From: Dyella acidisoli
GTDB lineage: Bacteria > Pseudomonadota > Gammaproteobacteria > Xanthomonadales > Rhodanobacteraceae
DNA: 64,000 nt
Direction of reading: 5' to 3'
NCBI RefSeq assembly: GCF_030160295.1
Contig: NZ_BSOB01000005.1
Coordinates: 124,001 to 188,000 of the forward strand
Shown here: one piece after another, positions 51,323-60,883 of the stretch
Layout of the letters: each line of letters begins with the position of its first letter
Position numbering within the stretch: the stretch's first letter is position 1
Made by a program: the position numbers and the translations under genes
Notes under the pieces: generated by a model
Told to the model about the DNA's origin: nothing
Seen by the model: only the letters and a program-made list of their open reading frames with translations
Database searches by the model: none

Positions 51323-52444
51323 ATGAATCATACGCTCATTTTGGCTGATGGCACTGCACCCACACTGGACCTGGCCACGCTGGACGCGGCCAGTCAGTCC
51401 GCCGCCGCCGCGTTTGTCGCCGCGGGCACCGCCGCCAACACGGTGCGCAGCTACCGCAGCGCCCTCACCTATTGGACGGCCTGGCTGCAGGGACGCTACG
51501 GGCAACCGTTGGGTGACAAGCCATTGCCGGTCACGGTCGTCGTGCAATTCGTGCTCGACCATTTGGCGTGCCCGCAGGATGACGGCGTGTGGGCGCATTT
51601 GCTGCCTCCGGCGTTGGACACCGCGCTGGTCGCCGCCGGCATCAAAGGTCATCCGGGCTCGTTGGCGTACACCACGGTCAGCCATCGCCTGGCCGTCCTC
51701 GCGACCTGGCATCGCGTGCATGAGTGGGAGTCGCCGACCGAAGCTACCGCGGTGAAGAAACTGTTGCAGCAGGCGCGCAAGGCGCAGGCCCGAAACGGGA
51801 TCACCGTGCGCAAGAAGACCGCAGCGGTGGCCGAACCGCTGCAGGCGTTGCTGGCGACCTGCACGGATGGCGTGCGCGGTGTGCGCGATCGCGCCCTACT
51901 CCTCTTGGCCTGGAGTGGCGGCGGACGGCGACGTTCGGAGGTGGTCGGCTTGCAGGTCACCGACGTGCGGCGCCTGGATGCCGACACCTGGGTGTATGCG
52001 CTGGGCAGTACCAAGACCGATACCAGCGGCGTGCGCCGCGAAAAACCGTTAAAAGGCGCAGCGGCCCAGGCGTTGGCGGCCTGGCTCGCCGCGGCGCCAG
52101 CTACCAACGGCCCCCTCTTCCGCCGCTTGCATCGCGGCGGCCACGTCGGTGTCACGGCGCTGACCGCCGATCATGTGGCGCGCATGGTGCAACGTCGCGC
52201 CAAGTTGGCCGGATTAGAAGGCGATTGGGCCGCGCACAGCTTGCGCTCGGGCTTCGTCACCGAAGCCGGTCGCCAGGGCGTGCCGCTCGGTGAAGTGATG
52301 GCGATGACCGAGCATCGCGGCGTCAGCACGGTGATGGGGTATTTTCAAGCAGGCAGCCTGCTGACCAGTCGGGCGACGGACTTGCTGGCTACCCCGCCCG
52401 GAGATGTGGGTGGCGCTAGCTCCCCTGCGACGAAAGACACCTAG
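51323..52444 (+). CDS. tyrosine recombinase (integrase)
   Basis: About 373 residues. An N-terminal SAM-like core-binding domain (NTVRSYRSALTYWTAWLQG) is followed by the catalytic domain. The R-HxxR-H-Y residues are visible: Arg in GGGRRRSEVVGL, the HSLR box in AAHSLRSGFV, His in TEHRGVST and Tyr in VMGYFQAGS. I choose the ATG at 51323; the frame opens at 51287. No attachment site could be identified. It is divergent from the KfrA-like gene and lies 230 bp before the CBASS operon, so it may have carried that operon. Confidence 0.9.
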   Translation: MNHTLILADGTAPTLDLATLDAASQSAAAAFVAAGTAANTVRSYRSALTYWTAWLQGRYGQPLGDKPLPVTVVVQFVLDHLACPQDDGVWAHLLPPALDTALVAAGIKGHPGSLAYTTVSHRLAVLATWHRVHEWESPTEATAVKKLLQQARKAQARNGITVRKKTAAVAEPLQALLATCTDGVRGVRDRALLLLAWSGGGRRRSEVVGLQVTDVRRLDADTWVYALGSTKTDTSGVRREKPLKGAAAQALAAWLAAAPATNGPLFRRLHRGGHVGVTALTADHVARMVQRRAKLAGLEGDWAAHSLRSGFVTEAGRQGVPLGEVMAMTEHRGVSTVMGYFQAGSLLTSRATDLLATPPGDVGGASSPATKDT

Positions 52445-52675
52445 TTCGTTGGTTCCCAGTCCCTCCCGCGGCCCAGGCCTGTCGCCGGAGGCCGTCGGCC
52501 GGGGGCCTCCATGGGTCGATTCCCAGTTGCCTGTCCGGCGCATCGTCTCGGCGAATGAGACCACCCGCTGCTAGCGTTCACTCGGAACAATTTTCACGTA
52601 GCCTTGAATTTTGTGAAGAACACCACATGCAGTGGTGTGCTTGGTGTGTTAGCGCCATTGGTTGGGGAGTAGCTA

Positions 52676-53770
52676 GTGAGCAATGCCACGGCAAATCGAC
52701 CCTTTCGTGTCCTGAGCCTGGACGGTGGGGGGATGCGCGGCACCTATACTGCCACTTACCTGGAACAGGTCAGTAGCGCTTTCGCAATGCGCCGGGGGTT
52801 AACTACGCTCGACCTGGGCGGTGCGTTTGACCTGATCGTCGGCACCAGTACTGGCGCGATCATTGGTTGTGCCCTTGCCGCCAAAGTACCGCTGCCACGG
52901 ATCATCGCCCTGTACCGCGAGCACGGCGCAAAGATTTTCGCGCGACATCTCCCTACTGGTTTGGCCGGGCTTCCCGCTGACCTGATGCGGCGCCCCGCCG
53001 CGTTGGCCAAGGGCACGAAGGCACTTGAAGCTGCCCTGCACGCCGAGCTGGGCGATACCACTTTGGCGGAGATTTATGCGAACCGGGGCATCGCGCTGGC
53101 GATCGCCACCATCGAGATGAGTCAGCACCGCAGTTGGGTATTCAAGACGCCGCATCTGCCTGGGACCAATCACCGCGATGATAACTATCGCCTGGTCGAC
53201 GTCTGCCTGGCGAGCAGCGCCGCGCCGCTCTTTCGTTCATTGGCCGTCCTCGATCACCCGGAGAACGGTGAAGGCACGGCAGGCTATCGCGTGTTCGCGG
53301 ATGGCGGCTTATGGGCCAATAATCCGGTGCTGTTGGGCTTGATTGATGCGCTGGAACTGGCCTGTCCAGGGCAAGCCATCGAAATCTTCTGCATGGGCAC
53401 GTGCCCTCTTCCGGCGGGCGAACAGATCCCGCGCCATGCGGTCGACCGCGGCTTGACGCAATGGCGTTTCGGTGCCGAGGCGGCGGTCTTGGCCATCGAC
53501 GCCCAAGAATTCGCCTACGACAACATGGCGCGGATGCTGGCGCGTCATGTGAATCGGCCCTGCCGCGTCATTCGGTTTCCTCGTGAAAAGGTTCCTGCCG
53601 CGTTGTTGCCGTATCTCGGGTTGGATGACACCCGGGATGCTGCGGCCGTTGCCTTGATCAATCAGGCACGCACCGATGCAGATATGTTGAACAGCCGTTG
53701 CACCAATCCCGTGGACGAAGAGGCGAAAGCCATATGCAGCCTCTTTGACGATGCCCCGGGCCTAACGTAA
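52676..53770 (+). CDS. capV: CBASS effector CapV, patatin-like phospholipase
   Basis: 364 residues. The phospholipase signature is complete: DGGGMRG at residues 16-22 (oxyanion hole), the GTSTG nucleophile elbow with Ser58, and the catalytic Asp209 in ADGG. CapV is switched on by the cyclic dinucleotide made by the next gene and destroys the inner membrane, killing the infected cell. The GTG at 52676 is preceded by GGGGAG. It is the first gene of a four-gene type II CBASS operon, 80 nt before the CD-NTase gene. Confidence 0.93.
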   Translation: MSNATANRPFRVLSLDGGGMRGTYTATYLEQVSSAFAMRRGLTTLDLGGAFDLIVGTSTGAIIGCALAAKVPLPRIIALYREHGAKIFARHLPTGLAGLPADLMRRPAALAKGTKALEAALHAELGDTTLAEIYANRGIALAIATIEMSQHRSWVFKTPHLPGTNHRDDNYRLVDVCLASSAAPLFRSLAVLDHPENGEGTAGYRVFADGGLWANNPVLLGLIDALELACPGQAIEIFCMGTCPLPAGEQIPRHAVDRGLTQWRFGAEAAVLAIDAQEFAYDNMARMLARHVNRPCRVIRFPREKVPAALLPYLGLDDTRDAAAVALINQARTDADMLNSRCTNPVDEEAKAICSLFDDAPGLT

Positions 53771-53850
53771 CCAGGAGCCGGTGTGCTTTCGCTCGCCGAG
53801 TGCATCGGACTTAATTCGTGGTGAGCATCAATCCGAGTAGTGGAGCGTGT

Positions 53851-54927
53851 ATGTATAACTGTCATGACGATGTACTGGCGTACCACGATAAAGAAGTGAC
53901 GCTACCCACGCCAGAGCAAACCAAGATGCGTGAGCGAAGGAATGCAAATCGCAACCGACTCGATCGTGGGTTGACGAAAGCAGGTCACCCGTTACCTGCC
54001 GAGCACAAGAGCCAAGGCTCTTACGCCATGAAAACCATGGTGCAACATTCGGATAACGACTACGACATCGACGATGGAGTGTATTTCGATAGAGCAGATC
54101 TCGTCGGGCCGCGCGGTGCTGAATTGACTGCACTGCAGGCGCGCCAACGAATCCGTGACGCGGTTGATGACGGCACTTTCAAAACACCGCCTGAAGTGCA
54201 TACGAACTGCGTACGTGTTGTATACGACGCCGGTTATCACGTCGACCTACCCGTCTACCGCCGCGTCGTCACTACGGATTTTTTCGGCAAGGAACAGACG
54301 ATCAACGAACTCGCCAGCGCCGACTGGAAGCGCTCGGACGCCCGCGACGTCACCGCTTGGTTTGATGAAGAAAACCGGCGCCAAAGCCCCGACGATACAA
54401 ATGGGCGGCAACTGCGGCGGATCACTCGCTTCATCAAGAAGTTTGCCCGTAGCCGAAGCAGTTGGCAGGGGCAGATGTTGAGTGGCTTCGGCATCACCAA
54501 GCTGGTGACCGAATGTTTTCGTGCCAATGCCGAACGGGAAGATCAGTCCCTGTACGACACCATGCAGGCCATCCAGAATCGGCTGGCGTTCGATCTAGTA
54601 GTTAAACACCCAGTCACCCCGAACGAAACCATTACGAACGGGAGTGATGATGCTAAAGCACGGCAACTGCGCGATAAGCTCAAAGACGCGCTGGACTGGC
54701 TGGCACCTACGCAGGCTGGTGACTGCACGCGTGCTCAGGCGCTCAAATGCTGGGATAAGGTGTTCAACACCGACTTTTTCAGCGAACGTGCCGAGGAGAA
54801 AGCTGCAAAGTCGGAGCGGATATCCTCGACGGCCCCCGCGATTTTGACGGACTGGCTGCGTCAGCAGAGCGACGAGGCGGCACAGCAAGGTGCGATGCGC
54901 AAGGAAGGTGGCGGGCGCTATGCCTGA
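53851..54927 (+). CDS. cdnA: CBASS CD-NTase, DncV-like (clade A)
   Basis: About 358 residues. The cGAS/DncV nucleotidyltransferase core is clear: GS motif QGSYAMKT (Gly56-Ser57), DYDIDDGVYF with Asp72 and Asp74, and the third acidic residue Asp132 in YHVDLPVY. DncV-type enzymes make cyclic GMP-AMP, but the product here is inferred from family resemblance. GGAG about 7 nt before the ATG at 53851 decides the start; the frame opens at 53818. Its stop overlaps the Cap2 start by 8 nt. Cap2 is expected to conjugate its C-terminus (it ends GGGRYA) to a target to prime synthesis. Confidence 0.93.
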   Translation: MYNCHDDVLAYHDKEVTLPTPEQTKMRERRNANRNRLDRGLTKAGHPLPAEHKSQGSYAMKTMVQHSDNDYDIDDGVYFDRADLVGPRGAELTALQARQRIRDAVDDGTFKTPPEVHTNCVRVVYDAGYHVDLPVYRRVVTTDFFGKEQTINELASADWKRSDARDVTAWFDEENRRQSPDDTNGRQLRRITRFIKKFARSRSSWQGQMLSGFGITKLVTECFRANAEREDQSLYDTMQAIQNRLAFDLVVKHPVTPNETITNGSDDAKARQLRDKLKDALDWLAPTQAGDCTRAQALKCWDKVFNTDFFSERAEEKAAKSERISSTAPAILTDWLRQQSDEAAQQGAMRKEGGGRYA

Positions 54928-56773
54928 CGCCACACCCGGCGAGCGTCGGTCCGTTCACGTCGATGCACGTGCGACGCTCGCGGCGTTCCTTCAACCCGAT
55001 CCGATCCGGGCGCATGAACTCAGTGCGGCCGAACTGCATCGACGTTATCCCGCCCGCCACTTTGTGGCGGGTTGGCGATTTACGTTGCCCATTGCGACAA
55101 CAGCCCTCGAACTCGATGTTTTAGTAGGGGACGAATTCCCGTGGCAGGCACCACGGGTCGCCCTGGCAGGCGCTTCTCGTTTCCTGCAATGGCCACACGT
55201 TGAACGCGATGGTGTGCTTTGTCTTGTCGCTACACACGTCACGGTCGACGCGAGCAAGCCCGTCGCCGTATTGAAAGAACTTTTGGGACGCGCCGTCAAC
55301 CTGCTAGAAGCCTCGCTGGCCGGGACAAATGTCGACGATTTTCGTTCCGAATTTATGTCGTATTGGGAGTGGAGTTGGCGTAGCGAGGAATTACATCGAA
55401 CGGTGTATACGCTCAGCACGCCTGAGTCTCCGAGTCGCTTTCTGGTGGCTTGGCGAGGTAATCAATGCCATGTGGTCGCAGATGATGAATCTACGTTGCG
55501 TCGCTGGCTCAGCCACCGTCATGACGAAACAGTTGCGCAGCAATCGCTGAGTGAGGGCGTTTTGCTTTGGCTTCCACAACCGTTGCTTCCGGCCGAATAT
55601 CCGAAAACCGGCATGGATATGCTGCATCTCTTGCATGAGCATGCACCGGCGTTGAAAGAGAAGTTTCTCAGCACCATGGCTCAAACACCGTCACAACTTC
55701 CGATTGTGATGGCCTCCCCAACTACAGCGGGACCCGGCCAGATAGCTGTGACCTTGATAAAACCGTCGTCGACGCGTCTGCCGGCCGGAGTTCGCCGCGA
55801 CCCGCTGACCAGCGGATTCCGCGCTGGCCACGTCCCTACCGATGTACTCGCACAACGCTATCTGGGGATGGTGAGCATAGAACGTGGGGTAGCGGTTCGT
55901 TTGGATGCGGACTGGGTACACGGTCGAGGGCGAGATCCGCGCGCCCAGAGATTGCGCGACGCACGCGTGGTCGTCTTGGGTTGCGGCTCCGTTGGCGCGC
56001 CCGTTGCTATGAAACTCGCTTCAGCCGGCGTCGGTCATCTCGCCGTCGTTGATCCGGAGAGCTTGAGCGCGGCGAATGTGGGGAGGCATCCACTGGGCAT
56101 CTCTGATTGCGGCCTCGGAAAGGCTAACGCATTGGCGCAGCGCCTACGTGCTGCTTACCCGCATATGATTGAGGTAACCGCGCATTCGAGTTCCTGGCAA
56201 GTTGTTGCATCCACCACGCCTCACGTGCTGCAACAGGCCGATCTGATCGTTAGCGCGATTGGCGATTGGGCAGATGAAAGCGCACTCAATGCATGGCAGA
56301 TTGCCAACGGCAGGCGTATACCGATTCTGTATGGATGGACAGAAGCTTATGCCGCAGCGGGCCACAGCGTCTTGATAGGTTCCGTGGGCGGCTGTTTAGC
56401 GTGTGGCTTCACGGGCCTCGGCGTCCCATCCCTTGCGGTTGCCCAGAGCAATGGAGCGATTGATCTCCAGCAGGAGCCTGCGTGTGGCACAACATTCCAA
56501 ATGTACGGCCCGGTGGAATTGACGCACGTTGAAGCGCTGATCGCAGAGCATGCGCTTGATACGCTGCTCGGCATCAACGATGGTGGATTGAATCACCGTA
56601 TTTGGGTGGGGCGAAGACGAGGCTTGATCGACCCAAACGTTGAATGGACCCCCGAGTGGCTCGCGTTTACGAACTGGCCCCCGCATGAAGGACGCATCTA
56701 TGAACGGGCATGGCCCTGTCGCGCAACCTGCACTTGCCGGAGCCAGGACGGTGATCATCTTTGCAATAGGTAA
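54920..56773 (+). CDS. cap2: CBASS Cap2, E2-E1 fusion conjugation enzyme
   Basis: About 617 residues. The N-terminal part is an E2/UBC-like domain with the expected catalytic Cys101 in GVLCLV. The C-terminal half is an E1/ThiF-type adenylation domain (VVVLGCGSVGAPVAMKLASA, VVDPESLSAANVGRHPLG). A Cys in PACGTTFQMYGPVEL is a candidate E1 thioester Cys. A Cys cluster ends the protein (CRATCTC). Cap2 links the CD-NTase C-terminus to cellular targets and so raises its activity. The ATG at 54920 overlaps the CD-NTase stop; AAGGTGG is about 9 nt upstream. Confidence 0.92.
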   Translation: MPDATPGERRSVHVDARATLAAFLQPDPIRAHELSAAELHRRYPARHFVAGWRFTLPIATTALELDVLVGDEFPWQAPRVALAGASRFLQWPHVERDGVLCLVATHVTVDASKPVAVLKELLGRAVNLLEASLAGTNVDDFRSEFMSYWEWSWRSEELHRTVYTLSTPESPSRFLVAWRGNQCHVVADDESTLRRWLSHRHDETVAQQSLSEGVLLWLPQPLLPAEYPKTGMDMLHLLHEHAPALKEKFLSTMAQTPSQLPIVMASPTTAGPGQIAVTLIKPSSTRLPAGVRRDPLTSGFRAGHVPTDVLAQRYLGMVSIERGVAVRLDADWVHGRGRDPRAQRLRDARVVVLGCGSVGAPVAMKLASAGVGHLAVVDPESLSAANVGRHPLGISDCGLGKANALAQRLRAAYPHMIEVTAHSSSWQVVASTTPHVLQQADLIVSAIGDWADESALNAWQIANGRRIPILYGWTEAYAAAGHSVLIGSVGGCLACGFTGLGVPSLAVAQSNGAIDLQQEPACGTTFQMYGPVELTHVEALIAEHALDTLLGINDGGLNHRIWVGRRRGLIDPNVEWTPEWLAFTNWPPHEGRIYERAWPCRATCTCRSQDGDHLCNR

Positions 56774-57245
56774 TTCAGGCCAAGAACTGATCTTGCACGA
56801 TCGTGTGCTGGATCATTTCAAGCGGCATCGCCAACTGACCTCGAAGTCGGCGGAAGCCGGAGGTCAGTTGTTTGCGCGCTTTGAGGGATACCAGATTCAT
56901 GTTGTCGAGGCGACTGGTCCTCATCAAGAGGATAAACGTGGTCGATTCAGTTTCCTCCCCAATCGAAATAAAGAACAGCGCGATATCGACAACTTTTATC
57001 GCAATGGGCTTATTTTCATTGGAGATTGGCATACACATCCACAAGACATACCAGTCCCCTCCGTCACGGATATCGCATCCATCACTGATTGCTTTCGGAA
57101 GTCTCAACACAACCTGTACGCTTTTGTATTGATTGTTGTTGGCCGCCGTGAAGCTCCAGAAGGATTAAACATCTCATTGCATAACGGCACGGAGATGTGG
57201 ACCCCGCAGACAGAAGAAGTCAACGATCGGCACTCGTCTATTTGA
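56700..57245 (+). CDS. cap3: CBASS Cap3, JAB/JAMM isopeptidase
   Basis: About 181 residues. The JAMM zinc motif is complete: Glu52 in EAGGQLF, His111 and His113 in WHTHP, and Asp124 in PSVTD, with the HxHPx6SxxD spacing exact. Cap3 removes the CD-NTase from Cap2-made conjugates and resets the system. AAGGA, 7 nt before the ATG at 56700, fixes the start, so the gene overlaps the end of cap2 by 74 nt in another frame. It is the last gene of the CBASS operon. Confidence 0.92.
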   Translation: MNGHGPVAQPALAGARTVIIFAIGNSGQELILHDRVLDHFKRHRQLTSKSAEAGGQLFARFEGYQIHVVEATGPHQEDKRGRFSFLPNRNKEQRDIDNFYRNGLIFIGDWHTHPQDIPVPSVTDIASITDCFRKSQHNLYAFVLIVVGRREAPEGLNISLHNGTEMWTPQTEEVNDRHSSI

Positions 57246-57418
57246 TAAGGCATGACATCCACGGCGGCTTCTTTCATTAATCCTGTTATCGTCAAGATTC
57301 ATGCGTGTCTGATAGCAAACGCATTGGGAACATTGACTTCCAGACGCTTTCAGCATCCCGTGAGTGGCTATGAAACCTCTTACCAAAGCACCACCATGCC
57401 CAGGAAGGAGTATGTCAA

Positions 57419-58270
57419 ATGGGGCTTTTCTATCACTACTGCGTTCCATCGACGTTCCATTCAATCGTCAGTGGGCGATCACTTTGGCTATCGTCGCTCT
57501 CCATGTCCAATGACAGCATGGAGGGAAAGTTGGTTTCGAACATTGTTTCCACTTTAGCCAAAGATGACAAAGTGGAAGCGAAGGTTTTGGAAGAAATCAA
57601 AACCATTGTCGGTTTTTATGAATATGTGGCTGACGGGTTTGGTATCTGCCTCTCCGTAGAGGGAGACTTATTAAGCCAATGGCGCGGATATGCCGGTGAT
57701 GCAACGGGCTTTTCGATCGGCTTCAACGGGCTTTACCTGGCGCAACTCGCAGAACAACAAAAGGACGCCAACATCGTCGTTCAACGTGTCATCTATGACA
57801 AACAGCAGCAAGTTGATCTGGTCAAGCCACTCTATGAGACTATCAAAAAACGTGTCGAAAGCGGCCCGCTGGGAGAGCAAGATGAGACATCTGCTGAGGC
57901 TACGGAATCGTTTGGTCAAGCATTGGCCTATGAGGAAAAGTTGAATAAAGCGCGTGTAAACCTCATCCAGCGCTTTGGGCCTACCATTCCCCCCTCTCTA
58001 TTTGCGATGAAAAGCTCAGCTTTTGCTGAGGAAAAGGAGTGGCGTGTGATTTCTCTTGGTGTTGCGCTGGGGAACTGCTCGTTTCGTGTTTCGGGAAATA
58101 AGATTGTTCCCTATCGGTCATTGGCGCTCGACGACCTAACGCAACCTGCGATCGTCAAGGTGATCCTTGGTCCCAAAAATCCCACGCCAAAGCGAGTCGT
58201 CGAACGATTTCTTGAAAACAACGGCTTCAAAGATGTCCGGGTGGAGCAGTCCACGTTAACCTATCGTTGA
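57419..58270 (+). CDS. DUF2971 protein
   Basis: 283 residues. It shows the DUF2971 pattern: an N-terminal YHYCVPSTFHSIVSGRSLWL followed by MSNDSMEG, a middle CLSVEGDLLSQWRGYAG, and the late AFAEEKEWRVISL. The family is common in defence islands, but its activity is not established. AGGAAGGAG with 8-nt spacing gives a strong start at 57419. It follows the CBASS operon by 173 nt on the same strand and overlaps the end of the convergent HNH gene by 44 nt. Confidence 0.78.
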   Translation: MGLFYHYCVPSTFHSIVSGRSLWLSSLSMSNDSMEGKLVSNIVSTLAKDDKVEAKVLEEIKTIVGFYEYVADGFGICLSVEGDLLSQWRGYAGDATGFSIGFNGLYLAQLAEQQKDANIVVQRVIYDKQQQVDLVKPLYETIKKRVESGPLGEQDETSAEATESFGQALAYEEKLNKARVNLIQRFGPTIPPSLFAMKSSAFAEEKEWRVISLGVALGNCSFRVSGNKIVPYRSLALDDLTQPAIVKVILGPKNPTPKRVVERFLENNGFKDVRVEQSTLTYR

Positions 58271-59312
58271 TTGGCACGACACGCAGACGCCCCTGTAAGC
58301 TCAGCCATTCGCAAAACGCAGGGATGAATTCGGACAGGTCGAACACGCCCGTCTTCGCTCCATTGAGACTAGATATGTACACCTTACCGAATCCTTGCGG
58401 CATATCGGCCACAACGATCGGTGCGTCGAAGCGATAGGCAACCGCGATACCAATCATCGAGAGTACGACGCCTGTCTGCATGACCAATGCAATGTGGTAT
58501 TCATGCTTTTTTCCCTGAGTCAAAAAATCGATCAGTTTGTCGATGGGCGGGATGACTACGGCAACTGAGTTCAGGCGTGTCATCACGTCCGACACATTCC
58601 AGGGCAACGGTTCTTTTGAAGATTGGCCAATTAGAAAATTACGCATCTGCGACCCTGTGCGGGACTCAATGTATTGCAGGCCGAATTCTATGCAACAAAT
58701 TTCATAGATCACCTTGGCTTGTTCGGCAAACAGCACGTCGAAATCGGCACCGAACGGTGCCGTGAACGAAGAATCCACACTCCTCTCAAACGGCCTGCCT
58801 GCAATGACGGCGCTTGCCACGGCTTCGATCTGTTGATCCGTGCAATTGAATTTTTTGCCGTCTCCGTTTTTAAAAAAGCGAGTTACTGCTTTTCGAACAA
58901 TCGAGGGAATTTTCGCCTCGTCGGCGAAATCAAGCGACATTTTGAATGTAAACAAGCCGTCGACGAATGAAATTTCGGGTGCTTGACCAACAACCGTTGG
59001 TTTCCAGTTTTCGTCGAGCTTGAACCTAATGGATGTTTCGCCGTCCTTCGCCATAAAGATGTCATCGAATGGGCGCGGTAGGTGTCCCTGTTTGCCCGCA
59101 ACGCGATAAGTTGCGCGCGCGAGGCGTACGACGGCTTGATTGACGAAAGCCGCGTCTATGGTGTGGCCAAGCTTGCTATTGCAAGATTTGCACAGAATGA
59201 AATCCGAAATATCGCCACCCGCAGCTTCGGGAAAGATATGTTCGTCAGTTAATGGCAATGTTGGGTCGAGACAAAGAATGCAGAAGCTGTGCTCTTTTGT
59301 GGTGGCTCGCAT
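58227..59312 (-). CDS. HNH-endonuclease-like protein
   Basis: 361 residues. The N-terminal 60 residues carry an HNH/zinc-finger nuclease motif: CILC (Cys11, Cys14), DEHIFPEAAGG with the catalytic His, and CKSCNS (Cys42, Cys45). The remaining 300 residues are unfamiliar and may form a sensor or target-recognition domain, with a hydrophobic patch (IALVMQTGVVLSMIGIAVAY). It converges with the DUF2971 gene. The ribosome-binding site is weak. Nuclease activity in defence is inferred from motif and context. Confidence 0.72.
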   Translation of the reverse strand: MRATTKEHSFCILCLDPTLPLTDEHIFPEAAGGDISDFILCKSCNSKLGHTIDAAFVNQAVVRLARATYRVAGKQGHLPRPFDDIFMAKDGETSIRFKLDENWKPTVVGQAPEISFVDGLFTFKMSLDFADEAKIPSIVRKAVTRFFKNGDGKKFNCTDQQIEAVASAVIAGRPFERSVDSSFTAPFGADFDVLFAEQAKVIYEICCIEFGLQYIESRTGSQMRNFLIGQSSKEPLPWNVSDVMTRLNSVAVVIPPIDKLIDFLTQGKKHEYHIALVMQTGVVLSMIGIAVAYRFDAPIVVADMPQGFGKVYISSLNGAKTGVFDLSEFIPAFCEWLSLQGRLRVVPINDRLTWTAPPGHL

Positions 59313-59564
59313 AGTTCGGTTTCCCTATTCCCTTTCAGAACGCGCTCCCCACCACTGAAGGCGGCTTACTAGCTATCGTCTATTACCCATCGGCGAGGAA
59401 ATCTGGACTCTAGTGAAAATCCTTCGGTGGGTGTCAGATAGCATCGAAGGAACGCAAACCTCTACGGAAGGAGTCATAACGCTCTTGTGTGTCCTGCGCG
59501 ACTGTTATCGAGGATTTGTCCTTGCCTCGACGCCCGGACTTCAGATTACCAAGCAGCGGTAGAG

Positions 59565-59882
59565 CTAGGTGTGCTGAAGCAACGCCATCAGGCGCCGCCT
59601 TTTGACCAGGGAAAGGCGATGAAATGTGGCGATGAGAGTAGCTAAGTCATCATCGTTGGCGAAAAAATAAGCAATCGGCACATCAAGTACTTCCCCGAGC
59701 TTGGCCAGGGTGCTGGTATCCGGCGTATGTTTGCCCCGTTCGTACTGATTGATCCTGGGAGAAGCTACAGAGGGATCTAAACCCGCACGCACTCCCAGCT
59801 CGCGCTGGGATAGCCCGGTGACCGTTCTGGCCTCGCGCAGGCGAGCAGCGACCACCGCCTCCTTTTTGCCTCCACGTGCCAC
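59565..59882 (-). CDS. XRE-family helix-turn-helix regulator
   Basis: 105 residues. The helix-turn-helix reads LREARTVTGLSQRELGVRAG, then ASPRINQYERGKHTPD and LAKLGEVLDVPIAYFF, as in Cro/C1-type regulators. It starts at a GTG (59882); the ribosome-binding site is not strong. It is divergent from the next operon (60030), which it may control. It lies just outside the defence genes. Confidence 0.82.
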   Translation of the reverse strand: MARGGKKEAVVAARLREARTVTGLSQRELGVRAGLDPSVASPRINQYERGKHTPDTSTLAKLGEVLDVPIAYFFANDDDLATLIATFHRLSLVKRRRLMALLQHT

Positions 59883-60029
59883 CAGTTCCGTCGCCCTCGC
59901 TGTATTGCGAGAAGCTTCGATGGCATGGATTTGCCTGCATACTAAGACTTCCTTAGTATAGGCGAGCTATGGTGGGGTTAAAGGCCACACTGCCTCCTGC
60001 TTCTTAATTCAACGACTTAAAGGTTTGAC

Positions 60030-60824
60030 GTGAATCCAACCGATCTGACCGCCAGCCTTTTCTTTTCGGCGGCCGTACGGGTGGGGGCAGACATCGCCCT
60101 GACACGCCTGCTGCCTCTGGATGCCCTCAACAAGCCGCTTGCACCGCACGACAACTACTCACAGCGCGTGCTGCTATCGCTTCACGCGCTGGGGATCATC
60201 GAGCCGGAACTGTCTCAGTCTCATGCTGAGGACTGGCTGCTCGCGCGAGACTGGATGCGCCATGGGTTTGACAGCATCGCGTGGCGGATTCGCTGGGCGT
60301 CGCGTGACTGCCGCCGGCAGCACGAAGAAGTCAAGGAGCTGCTCCGTGACATCGAGTTCTCCGAAGACACATCCCAGGCACTCCTAGCACTGTGGGAGGA
60401 CCTCGCATTAGCGGAAGTCACTCAATATGCGCGGTGGACCTTGGCCAAGTCGGGCTACAACCCCGAGTGGACGGATCAAGCGGTTGATGCATTGCGTCGG
60501 GCGCTGGAAGACTTCAGCGTCGGCCAGGTGATGTACCTGATCTATCTGGCCATGCGCACATTGGCGATGACGCATCAACAAGGTGGAATGGATGTCGCCC
60601 GGCTAAGCCTAGTCTTCGCAGATACGATCGCCGGCTACGCTCGTCGTGCCCAGGTTGAAAGCTGGGCCATTCGCGGCATGAGCAGGCCCACCGATCTACC
60701 CATGAGCACCCTCGCACTCATCTTCGCGCACGAAGTGACACGGCTGGATGACGAATACCTGACGGTCAGACCCTCGGCCGAAGCACTAGCAAACGCCATG
60801 ACACGGCACCGCACGCTCCATTAA
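60030..60824 (+). CDS. conserved-looking protein of unknown function
   Basis: 264 residues, no signal peptide, mainly helical (for example VTQYARWTLAKSGYNPEWTD and VGQVMYLIYLAMRTLAMTHQ). I recognise no family. It starts at a GTG with AAAGG upstream. It is followed 59 nt later by an SseB-like gene on the same strand, so the two probably form an operon. Confidence 0.65.
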   Translation: MNPTDLTASLFFSAAVRVGADIALTRLLPLDALNKPLAPHDNYSQRVLLSLHALGIIEPELSQSHAEDWLLARDWMRHGFDSIAWRIRWASRDCRRQHEEVKELLRDIEFSEDTSQALLALWEDLALAEVTQYARWTLAKSGYNPEWTDQAVDALRRALEDFSVGQVMYLIYLAMRTLAMTHQQGGMDVARLSLVFADTIAGYARRAQVESWAIRGMSRPTDLPMSTLALIFAHEVTRLDDEYLTVRPSAEALANAMTRHRTLH

Positions 60825-60883
60825 CTCGTTCTGGCGATGCATGGAGAGTCTGCAACGAGTAATGACTGAGTAGGAATACGCGG

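Noticed and set aside
59498-59520. Further copy of the extragenic repeat (TGTTATCGAGG)
   Set aside because: Only 11 bases match, and the GGGNAGGG octamer and flanks are missing.
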